A program made the position numbers and the translations under genes. From an uncultured Collinsella sp. (GTDB lineage Bacteria; Actinomycetota; Coriobacteriia; Coriobacteriales; Coriobacteriaceae), in contig CALGZY010000049.1 of assembly GCA_937934355.1 (NCBI GenBank), positions 1 through 14,534 of the forward strand: a stretch of 14,534 bases of DNA. Direction: 5' to 3'. How positions within the stretch are numbered: position 1 is the stretch's first letter; every line of letters starts with the position of its first letter. Shown in pieces: positions 1-7,169 of this stretch. The notes under the pieces were generated by a model. It worked only from the letters and a program-made list of their open reading frames with translations, was not told the DNA's origin and did not search any database.

Positions 1-23
1 ATGTAGGGAGTAGGAGGGTCGAC

Positions 24-845
24 ATGCTCAACGACTTCTACCATATGCTTGATCCTGTCGCGATCTCGGCGGGCCCCATCACCATCTACTGGTACGGCCT
101 GGCCTACGTGGTCGGCGCTCTGCTCACGGCGGTCGTCATGTACCGCACACAGCGTCGCTGGGGCTTTAACATCACGATTGACGACCTGACGAGTGTCGTG
201 GTCGGCGTGGTCTTTGGCCTCATTATCGGTGCGCGCCTGTTCTACGTCGTCTTTTACGGTGATGGCTACTACTGGGCGCACCCGCTCGAGATCTTTGCCA
301 CCAACGAGGGCGGCATGAGCTTCCATGGCGGTTTGGTGGGCGGCATTATCGGCGGCATCATTGTGTGCCGCATGTATAAGCTCGATGCATGGACTTTGGC
401 AGACCTTGCCGTCATAGGCGCGCCGCTGGCCTTGTGCCTGGGCCGTTGTGCCAACTTTGTCAATGGTGAGCTGTGGGGCAAGCCGACCGATCTGCCCTGG
501 GGCGTGGTCTTCGGTGGCACCGCGGGCGATATGCCGCGTCACCCCTCCCAGCTCTACGAGGCATTTCTTGAGGGCATCGTGCTCTTTTGCATTCTGCAGG
601 TGCTCAGCCGCAAAAAGCCGCTACTGCCCCAAGGCACGTTTATGGGCGTGTTTGTGATGGGTTACGGCATCGTCCGCTTCCTCATTGAGTTTGTGCGCGT
701 GCCCGATGCGCAGCTGGGCTATCTGCTGGGCGGCGTCATCACCATGGGTCAGCTGTTGAGTCTGCCACTCGTGATTGCGGGCCTGGCGCTCATCATCTTT
801 GCTCGTCGCCGCAACCAGCCCCAGCGCATCTACCTCGACGCTTAA
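24..845 (+). CDS. lgt: Prolipoprotein diacylglyceryl transferase (Lgt)
   Basis: This integral membrane enzyme moves a diacylglyceryl group from phosphatidylglycerol to the lipobox cysteine of prelipoproteins, the first step of lipoprotein maturation. The 273-residue length is normal for the family. Seen in the sequence: a hydrophobic polytopic protein with HGG at 101-103, the Lgt signature around 140-152 (GRCANFVNGELWG), HPSQLYEA at 173-180, and a late RFLIEFVR segment (218-225) whose Arg fits the essential C-terminal arginine of the family. The ATG at 24 is preceded by a strong Shine-Dalgarno (TAGGAGGG, 11-18). The next gene is 136 bases downstream on the same strand, separated by two small repeat elements, so co-transcription is uncertain. 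The family assignment is secure. Confidence 0.97.
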   Translation: MLNDFYHMLDPVAISAGPITIYWYGLAYVVGALLTAVVMYRTQRRWGFNITIDDLTSVVVGVVFGLIIGARLFYVVFYGDGYYWAHPLEIFATNEGGMSFHGGLVGGIIGGIIVCRMYKLDAWTLADLAVIGAPLALCLGRCANFVNGELWGKPTDLPWGVVFGGTAGDMPRHPSQLYEAFLEGIVLFCILQVLSRKKPLLPQGTFMGVFVMGYGIVRFLIEFVRVPDAQLGYLLGGVITMGQLLSLPLVIAGLALIIFARRRNQPQRIYLDA

Positions 846-881
846 CCACCAAAAAAGTGAACAGGCACCTTTGTGGTGGTT
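844..881 (+). repeat. Small hairpin repeat at the lgt stop codon
   Basis: Arms AACCACCA (844-851) and TGGTGGTT (874-881) are perfectly complementary and enclose a 22-nt loop that carries GTGAACAGGCACC. The left arm starts inside the lgt stop codon. No T-run follows, so it is not a classical intrinsic terminator. The layout (short stem, loop containing a G-rich CAGG core) matches the elements at 3167-3199, 5796-5820 and 8466-8490, with a different stem sequence. Confidence 0.6.
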
Positions 882-906
882 TGCTGGGCAACGATGAGAG
901 AACCGT

Positions 907-954
907 AACGTTTCCCCAGATAAAACCTACCAAAATAAACCTGTCCCTTTTTGG
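907..954 (-). repeat. 48-bp dispersed intergenic repeat, copy A (reverse orientation)
   Basis: Read on the - strand this segment matches 5796-5843 at 44 of 48 positions. On the - strand it opens with CCAAAA, then a loop AGGGACAGGTTTA, then TTTTGG, so its first half is a 6-bp hairpin. The second half (GTAGGTTTTATCTGGGGAA followed by ACGTT) is conserved but not palindromic. It ends 10 bases before the Shine-Dalgarno of the DUF6020-type gene, so it is probably in that gene's leader or promoter region. It resembles a REP-type repeat; no transposase is in the window. Confidence 0.7.
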
Positions 955-981
955 CAGGTTTCTAGAAAGGCTCTTTGGACT

Positions 982-3165
982 GTGAAGGATTCCGACCTCT
1001 CCACAACGGCTGCGCGCGACGCTGCCCGCATCGTCTGGTTTAAGCGCTACCCCGCCAAGCAGACGCTCATCGCATTTTTGCTCGCGCTGTTGGCGACCAC
1101 GGCGTTTTCCATCGATCCTGCCCCGGTGTCGAGCAACGCAGTCTTGGCGATTGACCCCAAAGCCTCGGGCATGCTGTACGTGTGCTACGAGGTGCTCCTC
1201 TCGTTTGCCGGCCATACCGACGCGGTCATGCTACTTGCACTTGCCTGCCTGCTCACCTTGCCGTTTCGCTACGTGTTCTTTGGCCGTGGCGACACCTGGC
1301 GTCCATCGATCATTCTGCCGTCGCTGTTCTTCGCCATCTGCATGGTGTTCGGCCGCAGCTACGATCTCACCGATTCGGCCGAGATCGTCCTTGGCGACAA
1401 AGCCCGCATCATCTGCGCCTGGATTGGCGGCGCGGGCTGGATGCTCTTGGCGGTCGTGGCCTTCTACCTTGCCTTTGAGTGTCTAGATTGGCTGAGCTCT
1501 CGGCGCATTCCGTTTTCCGAGGCGCACTTTGGCCGCGTATGGCGTGTGACTCACGCTGTGCTCTCGGTCCATCCCTTTGCCGGGCCCTTCCTGGTGCTTA
1601 TGATCGCCTGGGCGCCCACGCTCATCGCTTCGCTGCCTGGCCTTTTTATGGGAGATACGGGCGCGCAGATTCGCCAGTGGTTCAACTATCCCAACGGCAC
1701 GAGCGACTACCTGCGCCTACTCAACCCCAACGTGCTGCTCAACGGGCATCATCCCGTAGTGCACACGGCCATTATCGGCTCGTGCGTTCAGCTGGGGCTT
1801 TCGCTGTTCAACAGCGCTAACGCGGGTCTTGCCATCTACACCTGTGCTCAGTTCGTCATCACGGCCGCCTGCATGGCCTATTCCATTTCGTCGCTGCGCA
1901 AACTGGGCGTGAGCCTGCCGGTTCGCGGTGCGATCCTGCTGTTCTTTGCGTTTATGCCGATGTTCTCTAACTACGCGGCGTTGCTCACCAAAGACGTGCT
2001 CTTTGCCGACGCGTTTTTGGTGCTGCTGGTACAGACCGTCAAGCTCGTGGCATGTGGCTTGCCCCGTCGTGATGCCAATGTCGAGCGAGCGGGCGAGAAA
2101 GCCCCCATGCTCTTTGCGCGCCACGACTGGCTGCTGCTCGCTCTGGGCGCCATGGGTTCCACGTTTCTGCGCAACGGCGGCCTGGTGTTTCCCCTGGCGG
2201 CATGCGTAATCGCGGCGGCGTTTTGCGTATGGGACGTGCATGTGGCTCGTCGTGCAGCCAAGCAGGCTGGTGCTGCGCCTTCGGGCGCCATCCCGCGTTT
2301 CCGTTGGGTTGGCGTTCTCGCGGTGCTCGCGCTCTGCCTTGCCTCTAATATGTACTTCACCAAGGTCTTTATGCCGGCGCACGACATCACGCCTGGTTCC
2401 AAGCGCGAAATCCTCTCGATTCCGTTCCAGCAGACGGCTCGTTTCGTCCAAAAGCACGACGGCCTCAACTCGGGCGTCAACCCCACGGTTAAGGAGGACG
2501 GCACCATCGTGGAGGCTCCTTGCGACGGCTTGGTGACCGACGAAGAGCGTGCCGTGATCGACCGCGTACTCAAGTACGAGAACCTGGGCCGCCGCTACAA
2601 CCCCGACAAGTCCGATGCCGTCAAGAACTGCTTTAACGAGTACGCCTCGCAGGAGGACATCAAGGCCTATTTTGAGGTGTGGGCCCAGATGTTCAAAAAG
2701 GATCCCGAGTGCTATATCTCGGCGCTCATCAATAACTACTACGGTTATTTTTATCCGAGCGCGCGCGATGCCTGGGTCTACAGCACGGCGCGTAGTGCCG
2801 AGATCATGGCGCGTCCCGACAACCTCAAGTACTTCGACTTCCATCCGGTTGACAGCAACGTGGTGCGCTGGTGCGACCACCTGATCAATTTGTACCGTGT
2901 GGCGGTGCAGCGTGTTCCCTTTATCTCGCTCACCATGAGCTCGGCCACCTATGTGTGGATCATGATCGCCGTGGTGGTCTACTTGCTGCGTCGTCATTCA
3001 TGGCGTGCGCTGGCGATCTGGGTGCCGCTGTTGGGCGTGCTCGCCGTGTGCCTGATCGGTCCCTGCAACGGCTCGACCTACATGCGCTATCTGTATCCGG
3101 TCATCGCCTGCATGCCCTTTGCCATCGGCGCCACCATCACCCGCAGCGATCTCCTCTGGTCCTAA
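982..3165 (+). CDS. Polytopic membrane protein, DUF6020-type (possible GT-C-like glycosyltransferase)
   Basis: A 727-residue membrane protein starting at GTG 982, with AGAAAGG at 964-970 as ribosome binding site. It shows a hydrophobic segment at about 28-44, several more between 80 and 415, and a hydrophilic region at about 455-645 that is probably extracytoplasmic. A last hydrophobic block covers about 650-722. Conserved-looking polar motifs sit in the membrane part: PGLFMGDTGAQIRQW (219-233), NGHHPVVHT (254-262), LLTKDVLFAD (334-343) and FLRNGG (395-400). From memory these match DUF6020 proteins of actinobacteria. The mix of membrane helices with an Asp-containing loop and a late outer domain recalls GT-C glycosyltransferases, but that activity is inference. 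The substrate is unknown. A cell-envelope glycan role would fit the lgt neighbour. Confidence 0.8.
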   Translation: MKDSDLSTTAARDAARIVWFKRYPAKQTLIAFLLALLATTAFSIDPAPVSSNAVLAIDPKASGMLYVCYEVLLSFAGHTDAVMLLALACLLTLPFRYVFFGRGDTWRPSIILPSLFFAICMVFGRSYDLTDSAEIVLGDKARIICAWIGGAGWMLLAVVAFYLAFECLDWLSSRRIPFSEAHFGRVWRVTHAVLSVHPFAGPFLVLMIAWAPTLIASLPGLFMGDTGAQIRQWFNYPNGTSDYLRLLNPNVLLNGHHPVVHTAIIGSCVQLGLSLFNSANAGLAIYTCAQFVITAACMAYSISSLRKLGVSLPVRGAILLFFAFMPMFSNYAALLTKDVLFADAFLVLLVQTVKLVACGLPRRDANVERAGEKAPMLFARHDWLLLALGAMGSTFLRNGGLVFPLAACVIAAAFCVWDVHVARRAAKQAGAAPSGAIPRFRWVGVLAVLALCLASNMYFTKVFMPAHDITPGSKREILSIPFQQTARFVQKHDGLNSGVNPTVKEDGTIVEAPCDGLVTDEERAVIDRVLKYENLGRRYNPDKSDAVKNCFNEYASQEDIKAYFEVWAQMFKKDPECYISALINNYYGYFYPSARDAWVYSTARSAEIMARPDNLKYFDFHPVDSNVVRWCDHLINLYRVAVQRVPFISLTMSSATYVWIMIAVVVYLLRRHSWRALAIWVPLLGVLAVCLIGPCNGSTYMRYLYPVIACMPFAIGATITRSDLLWS

Positions 3166-3166
3166 C

Positions 3167-3199
3167 TTGGTGCATTGGGGTCAGGTTTCTTTGCACCAA
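3167..3199 (+). repeat. Small hairpin repeat just after the DUF6020-type gene
   Basis: Arms TTGGTGCA (3167-3174) and TGCACCAA (3192-3199) are perfect complements around a 17-nt loop holding GGGGTCAGGTTTC. It begins one base after the stop codon at 3163-3165. A short G-run, not a T-run, follows, so it does not look like a standard terminator. It belongs by architecture to the same set as 844-881, 5796-5820 and 8466-8490. Confidence 0.65.
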
Positions 3200-3330
3200 A
3201 GGGGGGCATCATCACGACGCCTTCATTTTGGGGTTTATCTCGCAGGCCAGTAGGTATATCATAACGACGTTTGTTTATATTGCCCGAGCATCTGCGCTGG
3301 GCTTTAGGTCGAAACCGATAGGAGACACGT

Positions 3331-4137
3331 ATGTCCGGACACTCTAAGTGGGCCACAACCAAGCATCGTAAGGGCGCGCAGGACGCCAAGCGTTCCGCCC
3401 TCTTCTCCAAGCTCAGCCGCAACATCACCGTTGCTGCCCGTCTCGGCGGTGACCCGCTGCCCGAGAACAACGCCAGCCTCGCCGCTGCCGTTGCCAAGGC
3501 CAAGGCTCAGTCCATGCCTAAGGACAAGATCAAGTCCGCTATCGACAAGGCTTTTGGTTCGGGTGCCGATGCCGCCGTCTACGAGAACATCGTGTACGAG
3601 GGCTACGGTCCCGCCGGTGTCGCCGTCTACGTCGACTGCCTGACCGACAACCGCAACCGTACCGCCGCTGATGTCCGTTCCGCCTTCTCCCACGCTGGTG
3701 GCAACCTGGGCACCTCCGGCTCCGTCGCCTTCCAGTTTGAGCGCAAGGGCCAGATCGTCGTCGCCAAGGAGATCCTGGACGAGAACGCCAAGAAGGAGAC
3801 CATGATCGCCAACGGTGCTGCCGGTGACGAGGATGAGTTCATGATGGCCATCGCCGAGGCCGGCGGCGAGGACTACGAGGACGCCGGCGAGGAGTGGATC
3901 GTCTGGACTGCTGCCAACGAGGTCATGGCTGTCTCCAAGGCGCTCGAGGAGCAGGGCGTCCAGGTCAAGGGCTCCGAGACCACCATGGTCCCGACCACCC
4001 CGACCGAGGTCTCCGGCGCCGACGCCAAGAAGGTTCAGCGCCTCATCGACCGTCTTGAGGAGCTCGACGACGTCCAGGATGTTTACAGCACCATGGACAT
4101 GACCGACGAGGTCATCGCTGCCCTCGAGGAGGAGTAG
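3331..4137 (+). CDS. yebC: YebC/PmpR family transcription or translation regulator
   Basis: YebC/PmpR proteins are cytoplasmic; members have been described as DNA-binding regulators and, more recently, as factors that relieve ribosome stalling. The N-terminus MSGHSKWATTKHRKGAQDAK is the family hallmark. Also typical are VYEGYGPAGVAV (88-99), LTDNRNRTAADVR (104-116) and GGNLGTSGSVAF (123-134). At 268 residues it is longer than the usual 240-250. The extra length sits at about 146-165, an insert rich in Lys, Glu and Asn between the GSVAF strand and the DEDEF helix. The ATG at 3331 has GATAGGAGAC at 3317-3326 as ribosome binding site. Codons are strongly biased to C-ending forms, as in groEL, which suggests high expression. 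A terminator follows. Confidence 0.96.
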   Translation: MSGHSKWATTKHRKGAQDAKRSALFSKLSRNITVAARLGGDPLPENNASLAAAVAKAKAQSMPKDKIKSAIDKAFGSGADAAVYENIVYEGYGPAGVAVYVDCLTDNRNRTAADVRSAFSHAGGNLGTSGSVAFQFERKGQIVVAKEILDENAKKETMIANGAAGDEDEFMMAIAEAGGEDYEDAGEEWIVWTAANEVMAVSKALEEQGVQVKGSETTMVPTTPTEVSGADAKKVQRLIDRLEELDDVQDVYSTMDMTDEVIAALEEE

Positions 4138-4206
4138 CGCCCGCACGGGTTAAGCCGTGCATATCTGGGCATAATGAAGCGAGCATGCAAGCCTCGTGGA
4201 ATAGAT

Positions 4207-4249
4207 GAGCCGGATCCGCGTGCGTAGAGCACCGGACCCGGCTCTTTTA
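4207..4249 (+). terminator. Intrinsic terminator after yebC
   Basis: A 12-bp stem (4207-4218 with 4233-4244, one mismatch), GAGCCGGATCCG against CGGACCCGGCTC, closes a 14-nt loop and is followed directly by TTTTAT. Strong GC stem plus U-tract. It separates yebC from the AmaP gene set. Confidence 0.85.
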
Positions 4250-4253
4250 TAAT
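4248..4253 (+). promoter_or_regulatory. Possible -10 box for the amaP-DUF2273-asp23 set
   Basis: A perfect TATAAT overlaps the end of the yebC terminator T-tract, about 50 bases before the GTG of the AmaP-like gene. No recognisable -35 lies 16-18 bases upstream (the sequence there is terminator loop), and there is no extended TGn. A separate promoter is expected here because a terminator precedes the set, but this box alone is weak evidence. Confidence 0.3.
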
Positions 4254-4303
4254 GATGCGAACCGTTTTGCATTTCGAGAGCCGAGATTTGAAGGGAGCGC
4301 CGC

Positions 4304-4849
4304 GTGCGCGTACTCAAACGAGCCCTAGCGATCGTGTATCTTGCCGCCACCATCGTGGCGCTGGGTACGCTTGTCTGCCAGTTTTGGGGGCCGTATACGT
4401 ATCGCTTTATGCTGCTGATGCGCGACCCCATGCCGCGCATTGTCGTGACGGCATGCGGCGGAGTTGTGGCGATTGGCGTGCTGGTAAGCTTCTTCCGCCT
4501 GATGTTTGCTCGTCGCGAGCCGTCCTGCGTGCATCCGGCGGGGGAGCGCAATATCGAGGTTACCCTTGCGGCGCTTTCTTCGTGCGCTCGCACTGCGGCA
4601 GAGCGCGACGATCGCGTGATGGTCGAGCATGTCGAGGCCCGCGTCCAAGGCTCCGACGATTCGCACGTCCGATTTAAGGTCGAGGCTATCGCGCTTGACG
4701 ATAAGGACGTGGCATCTCTGGCTACTGCGATGCAGCGGCGCATCGAGGAAGCTTGCGACACCATGCTTGGCACGCCGGGCACGACCGCACGCGTTCGTTT
4801 TTTGCCGTCCAAGACTACCGTCCAGACCGTGGAGGTTTCCGGTGAGTGA
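4304..4849 (+). CDS. amaP: AmaP-like alkaline shock membrane anchor protein
   Basis: AmaP anchors the Asp23 protein to the cytoplasmic membrane in Gram-positive bacteria. This 181-residue protein has the expected layout: membrane segments at about 7-27 and 46-67, then a soluble domain (about 83-178) with the Asp23-like pattern of alternating strands and an amphipathic helix (ALDDKDVASLATAMQRRIEE). The GTG start at 4304 is supported by GAAGGGA at 4290-4296. The stop overlaps the next start by 8 bases, so the two are translationally linked. The gene order AmaP, DUF2273, Asp23 within 1.5 kb strongly backs the call even though the sequence is divergent. Confidence 0.82.
   Translation: MRVLKRALAIVYLAATIVALGTLVCQFWGPYTYRFMLLMRDPMPRIVVTACGGVVAIGVLVSFFRLMFARREPSCVHPAGERNIEVTLAALSSCARTAAERDDRVMVEHVEARVQGSDDSHVRFKVEAIALDDKDVASLATAMQRRIEEACDTMLGTPGTTARVRFLPSKTTVQTVEVSGE
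4831..4836 (+). promoter_or_regulatory. Ribosome binding site fixing the DUF2273 gene start
   Basis: GGAGGT lies inside the 3' end of the AmaP-like gene, five bases before the GTG at 4842. This favours 4842 over the in-frame upstream start at 4629, which would overlap the AmaP gene by more than 200 bases. Confidence 0.7.
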
Positions 4850-5219
4850 TACCAATCAAGATAAGACCGCTCGTACGCCGCGCCTGACGATTGACCAGAG
4901 CGCCACGCCGGCGAACGAACCTGTTGATTCCAAAGCAGAGGCAACCGAGTTACAAGACGCGGCAGCCGCGGATTTTGACGAGGCTATGGGTCTCATCAAG
5001 GGTACGGGCGCTGCCATCTGGAGCTATGCCGTGCGTCATCCCAACACCACGCTTGGCGCCGTCGCTGGCTTTATCCTCGCCGTGTTGGTGCTCACGCTCG
5101 GCCTGTGGGACACGCTCGTCATCGCATTCTTTGTGCTGATCGGCGCCGTGATCGGCCAGATTCGCGACGGCGAGAACGGTATCGTCAACTTCTTCGGCCG
5201 TCTGTTTAGCGGCCGCTAA
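4842..5219 (+). CDS. DUF2273 family small membrane protein
   Basis: A 125-residue protein starting at GTG 4842. The first 55 residues are hydrophilic and probably cytoplasmic. A C-terminal hairpin of two membrane segments (about 69-88 and 90-107) is followed by GQIRDGENGIVNFFGRLF, which matches the DUF2273 pattern of two helices and a short amphipathic tail. DUF2273 proteins are routinely encoded beside Asp23/AmaP and are thought to belong to the same membrane assembly, although their function is not established. The 8-base overlap with the upstream gene and the 44-base gap to the Asp23 gene indicate an operon. The hydrophilic N-terminal extension is long for the family, whose members are often 60-80 residues. 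Confidence 0.85.
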   Translation: MSDTNQDKTARTPRLTIDQSATPANEPVDSKAEATELQDAAAADFDEAMGLIKGTGAAIWSYAVRHPNTTLGAVAGFILAVLVLTLGLWDTLVIAFFVLIGAVIGQIRDGENGIVNFFGRLFSGR

Positions 5220-5263
5220 TACGTATTCGACTGTCGCATCCGCGGCAGGCATAAGGAGGAACC

Positions 5264-5791
5264 ATGGCTTTTAACACGAAGGTCGATGTAGCCGATACCG
5301 AGCTCGAGGCAGACGAGACCGTCGCCGCCGAGGCGGAGGACGTAACGCTCGAGGACGAGGCACTCGTCGAGGCCGAGTCCGATGCGGACGAGGACAACGA
5401 GGAGATGGACGAGGAAACAGACGAGTCCGAGGACTCGCTGACCTATTCCAACGGCGTGATCGAGAAGATCGTTGCCATGGCCACCCGCGAGGTTCCGCAC
5501 GTTCTGGGCATGAAGGGTAACCTCATGCACTTTGTGCAGGAGCAGTTTGGTGCCGAGAATCTGACCAAGGGCGTGACGGTTGAGGTCACCGATGACAATC
5601 GCGTGGTCGTCAACATCTCCGTCATTATCGAGTACGGCGCCTATGCGCCTGCGATCTTCGACGATGTCAAGGCACGTGTCACTGAGCGCCTTGCCGCGAT
5701 GACCGGCCTTGAGGTGGCGGGTGTCAACCTGCGTATCGAGGACGTCATCACCCCCGAGGAGTACGAGCACCGCACCAGCCAGCACGAATAG
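5264..5791 (+). CDS. Asp23/Gls24 family envelope stress protein
   Basis: Asp23 (alkaline shock protein) coats the inner face of the membrane and is linked to envelope stress. Residues about 60-172 form the Asp23 domain: SNGVIEKIVAMATREVPHVLGM at 62 onward, VTVEVTDDNRVVVNISVIIEYG, then a helix and VAGVNLRIEDVITPEE. The N-terminus is unusual: 27 of the first 58 residues are Asp or Glu and only one is basic, giving a disordered, highly acidic arm. The ATG at 5264 has a near-perfect AAGGAGGA (5252-5259). Third gene of the set with AmaP and DUF2273; a repeat and a strong terminator follow. I leave the symbol empty because asp23 and gls24 paralogues cannot be told apart here. Confidence 0.93.
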   Translation: MAFNTKVDVADTELEADETVAAEAEDVTLEDEALVEAESDADEDNEEMDEETDESEDSLTYSNGVIEKIVAMATREVPHVLGMKGNLMHFVQEQFGAENLTKGVTVEVTDDNRVVVNISVIIEYGAYAPAIFDDVKARVTERLAAMTGLEVAGVNLRIEDVITPEEYEHRTSQHE

Positions 5792-5795
5792 CCTT

Positions 5796-5843
5796 CCAAA
5801 AAGGGACAGGTTTGTTTTGGCAGGTTTTATCTGCGAAAACGTT
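5796..5843 (+). repeat. 48-bp dispersed intergenic repeat, copy B
   Basis: This copy matches the reverse complement of 907-954 at 44 of 48 positions (differences at repeat positions 19, 26, 39 and 41). It begins four bases after the Asp23 stop codon. CCAAAA (5796-5801) and TTTTGG (5815-5820) enclose a 13-nt loop AGGGACAGGTTTG. All four differences fall outside the stem arms. The terminator of the operon begins directly at its 3' end. Confidence 0.75.
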
Positions 5844-5885
5844 AAACGGCCGACCGCGCAAGCAAAAGCGTGGCCGGCCGTTTTT
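5844..5885 (+). terminator. Intrinsic terminator after the Asp23 operon
   Basis: AAACGGCCGACC (5844-5855) pairs with GGCCGGCCGTTT (one mismatch) in a 12-bp stem that runs into TTTTT. It directly abuts the 48-bp repeat and closes the AmaP-DUF2273-Asp23 operon. Confidence 0.88.
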
Positions 5886-5926
5886 GTACGCTCCCGATGT
5901 AGTCATACCGCTCGTCTAACTAAGGG

Positions 5927-5954
5927 TTGCAATCCCCACGTTCCGCGTTACCCT
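5927..5954 (+). promoter_or_regulatory. Weak promoter candidate upstream of the YitT gene
   Basis: TTGCAA (5927-5932), a 16-base spacer and TACCCT (5949-5954) match the sigma-70 type consensus at four and three positions. A promoter is expected because a terminator precedes the gene. The match is modest and other positions are possible. Confidence 0.25.
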
Positions 5955-5997
5955 AATGGGCGCATTGTTTCCAAATTGTTAACGAGGAGTTGCCGTA

Positions 5998-7020
5998 ATG
6001 CCCGACGAGCACGAAACAGAAAGCAAGGCATGGGCGATTGAGGCCGCCGCGGCAGAGGCGGCATCGCGTGCTGCCGAGGAGGTACATCGTCCTCCCGTGG
6101 TGCCGATGGAGCGCGTGGTCGATCGCACCGATATCGAGCGCGGCGAGCGTGCCGGTCAAAAGCGCAGCCAGGAGCCGGGCTTCCCGCGCTTTTTTGTCGA
6201 GCTCAATCTGGGCCTGATTCTTACGGCCTTCGCCATCGTTGCGTTTAAAACCCCTAATCACTTTGCTTTTGGCGGCACCTCGGGCGTGTCGGTCATTCTG
6301 TCCACGCTGTTCCCGACCCTGCCCGTCGGCGTCTTTATGTGGATTATCAACGCGGTTCTCGTCGTTTTGGGCTTTATCTTTTTGGAGCGCAAGGCAATCC
6401 TGTGGAGCGTCTTCGCCTCGTTTGCGCTGTCCGCCTATGTTTCGCTTTTTGAGCTCTTTATCCCGACTGATGTCTCGATGACGGGCGATATGTGGCTTGA
6501 CCTGTGCTTTGCCGTGATCCTGCCGGCGCTCGGCAGCGCCATTGTCTTTGATATTGGCGCCTCGACGGGCGGCACGGACATTCTCGCTATGATCCTCAAA
6601 CGCCGCACCACGCTCGAGATTGGTCGTGCCCTGCTGTTGGTCGATATCGGCATCGTGGCCATCGCGGCCTTTTTGTATGGCTCGCGTGTCGGTCTGTATT
6701 GCGTGCTCGGCCTGTTTGCCAAGACGCTTGTGGTCGACAAGGCCATCGAGAGCATTCATCTTCGTAAGGTCTGCACGGTCATTTGTTCCGAGCCCCTTAA
6801 GGTCGAGGAGTTTATCGTCAAGCATCTCAACCGCACAGCGACCATCAGCCGCGGCTACGGTGCCTTCTCGGGCAAGTGCGTGACGGTGATCATGAGCGTG
6901 CTGAGCCGTCGCGAGGCCGTGCAGCTGCGCCGCTATGCGCGCGAAGTCGATCCGGGTGCCTTTATCACGATCGTCGACAGCTCCGAGATTGTCGGCAAGG
7001 GCTTCCGCGGAACGAACTAG
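5998..7020 (+). CDS. YitT family membrane protein with DUF2179 domain
   Basis: A 340-residue protein of the YitT family, membrane proteins of unknown function that are common in Firmicutes and Actinobacteria. After a 60-residue hydrophilic, charged N-terminal arm come about five membrane segments (roughly 68-84, 98-126, 132-154, 167-186, 211-245). Family signatures are NHFAFGGTSGVSVIL (87-101) and GASTGGTDILAMIL (187-200). Residues about 257-335 form the soluble DUF2179 domain (VCTVICSEPLKVEEFIV to FITIVDSSEIVGKGF), a likely cytoplasmic regulatory domain. The ATG at 5998 has GAGGAG at 5984-5989. The charged arm is longer than in typical YitT proteins. It stands alone after the Asp23 operon terminator; no terminator was seen before the next gene. 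Confidence 0.93.
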   Translation: MPDEHETESKAWAIEAAAAEAASRAAEEVHRPPVVPMERVVDRTDIERGERAGQKRSQEPGFPRFFVELNLGLILTAFAIVAFKTPNHFAFGGTSGVSVILSTLFPTLPVGVFMWIINAVLVVLGFIFLERKAILWSVFASFALSAYVSLFELFIPTDVSMTGDMWLDLCFAVILPALGSAIVFDIGASTGGTDILAMILKRRTTLEIGRALLLVDIGIVAIAAFLYGSRVGLYCVLGLFAKTLVVDKAIESIHLRKVCTVICSEPLKVEEFIVKHLNRTATISRGYGAFSGKCVTVIMSVLSRREAVQLRRYAREVDPGAFITIVDSSEIVGKGFRGTN

Positions 7021-7155
7021 CACAGACGTATTCAACGAACCGCCTGCTGGCGCCGTGTATCTTGCAAATCGGTCATCTTTGAGTATTTGACCCCACATTG
7101 GGCAATAATGATGCTAAAGACATCGTTTGCGATCCAAGTGATTTGTTCAAGATAC

Positions 7156-7162
7156 GAAGGGA
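7156..7162 (+). promoter_or_regulatory. Ribosome binding site fixing the zinc-ribbon gene start
   Basis: GAAGGGA lies seven bases before the ATG at 7170. The in-frame ATG at 7098 has no comparable site, and starting at 7170 places the zinc-ribbon cysteines at the extreme N-terminus, as usual for this protein class. Confidence 0.7.
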
Positions 7163-7169
7163 TGATTCT

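Noticed and set aside
1717..2997. A 426-codon open frame antisense to the DUF6020-type gene
   Set aside because: Arg/His-rich shadow, no motifs, while the sense frame has clear membrane segments and conserved motifs.
3304..4146. A 280-codon open frame antisense to yebC
   Set aside because: Same explanation: shadow of a highly biased gene, with low-complexity Gly/Leu/Asp/Val composition.
4143..4160. GCACGG / CCGTGC hairpin just after yebC
   Set aside because: Only 6 bp with a 6-nt loop, no T-run, and no G-rich core like the repeat family; the stronger terminator lies further on. Noted but not counted as a family member.
7087..7120. Promoter for the zinc-ribbon gene with TTGACC at 7087-7092
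   Set aside because: No -10 hexamer lies at 16-18 bases; the nearest candidates are at wrong spacing, so no feature was called.
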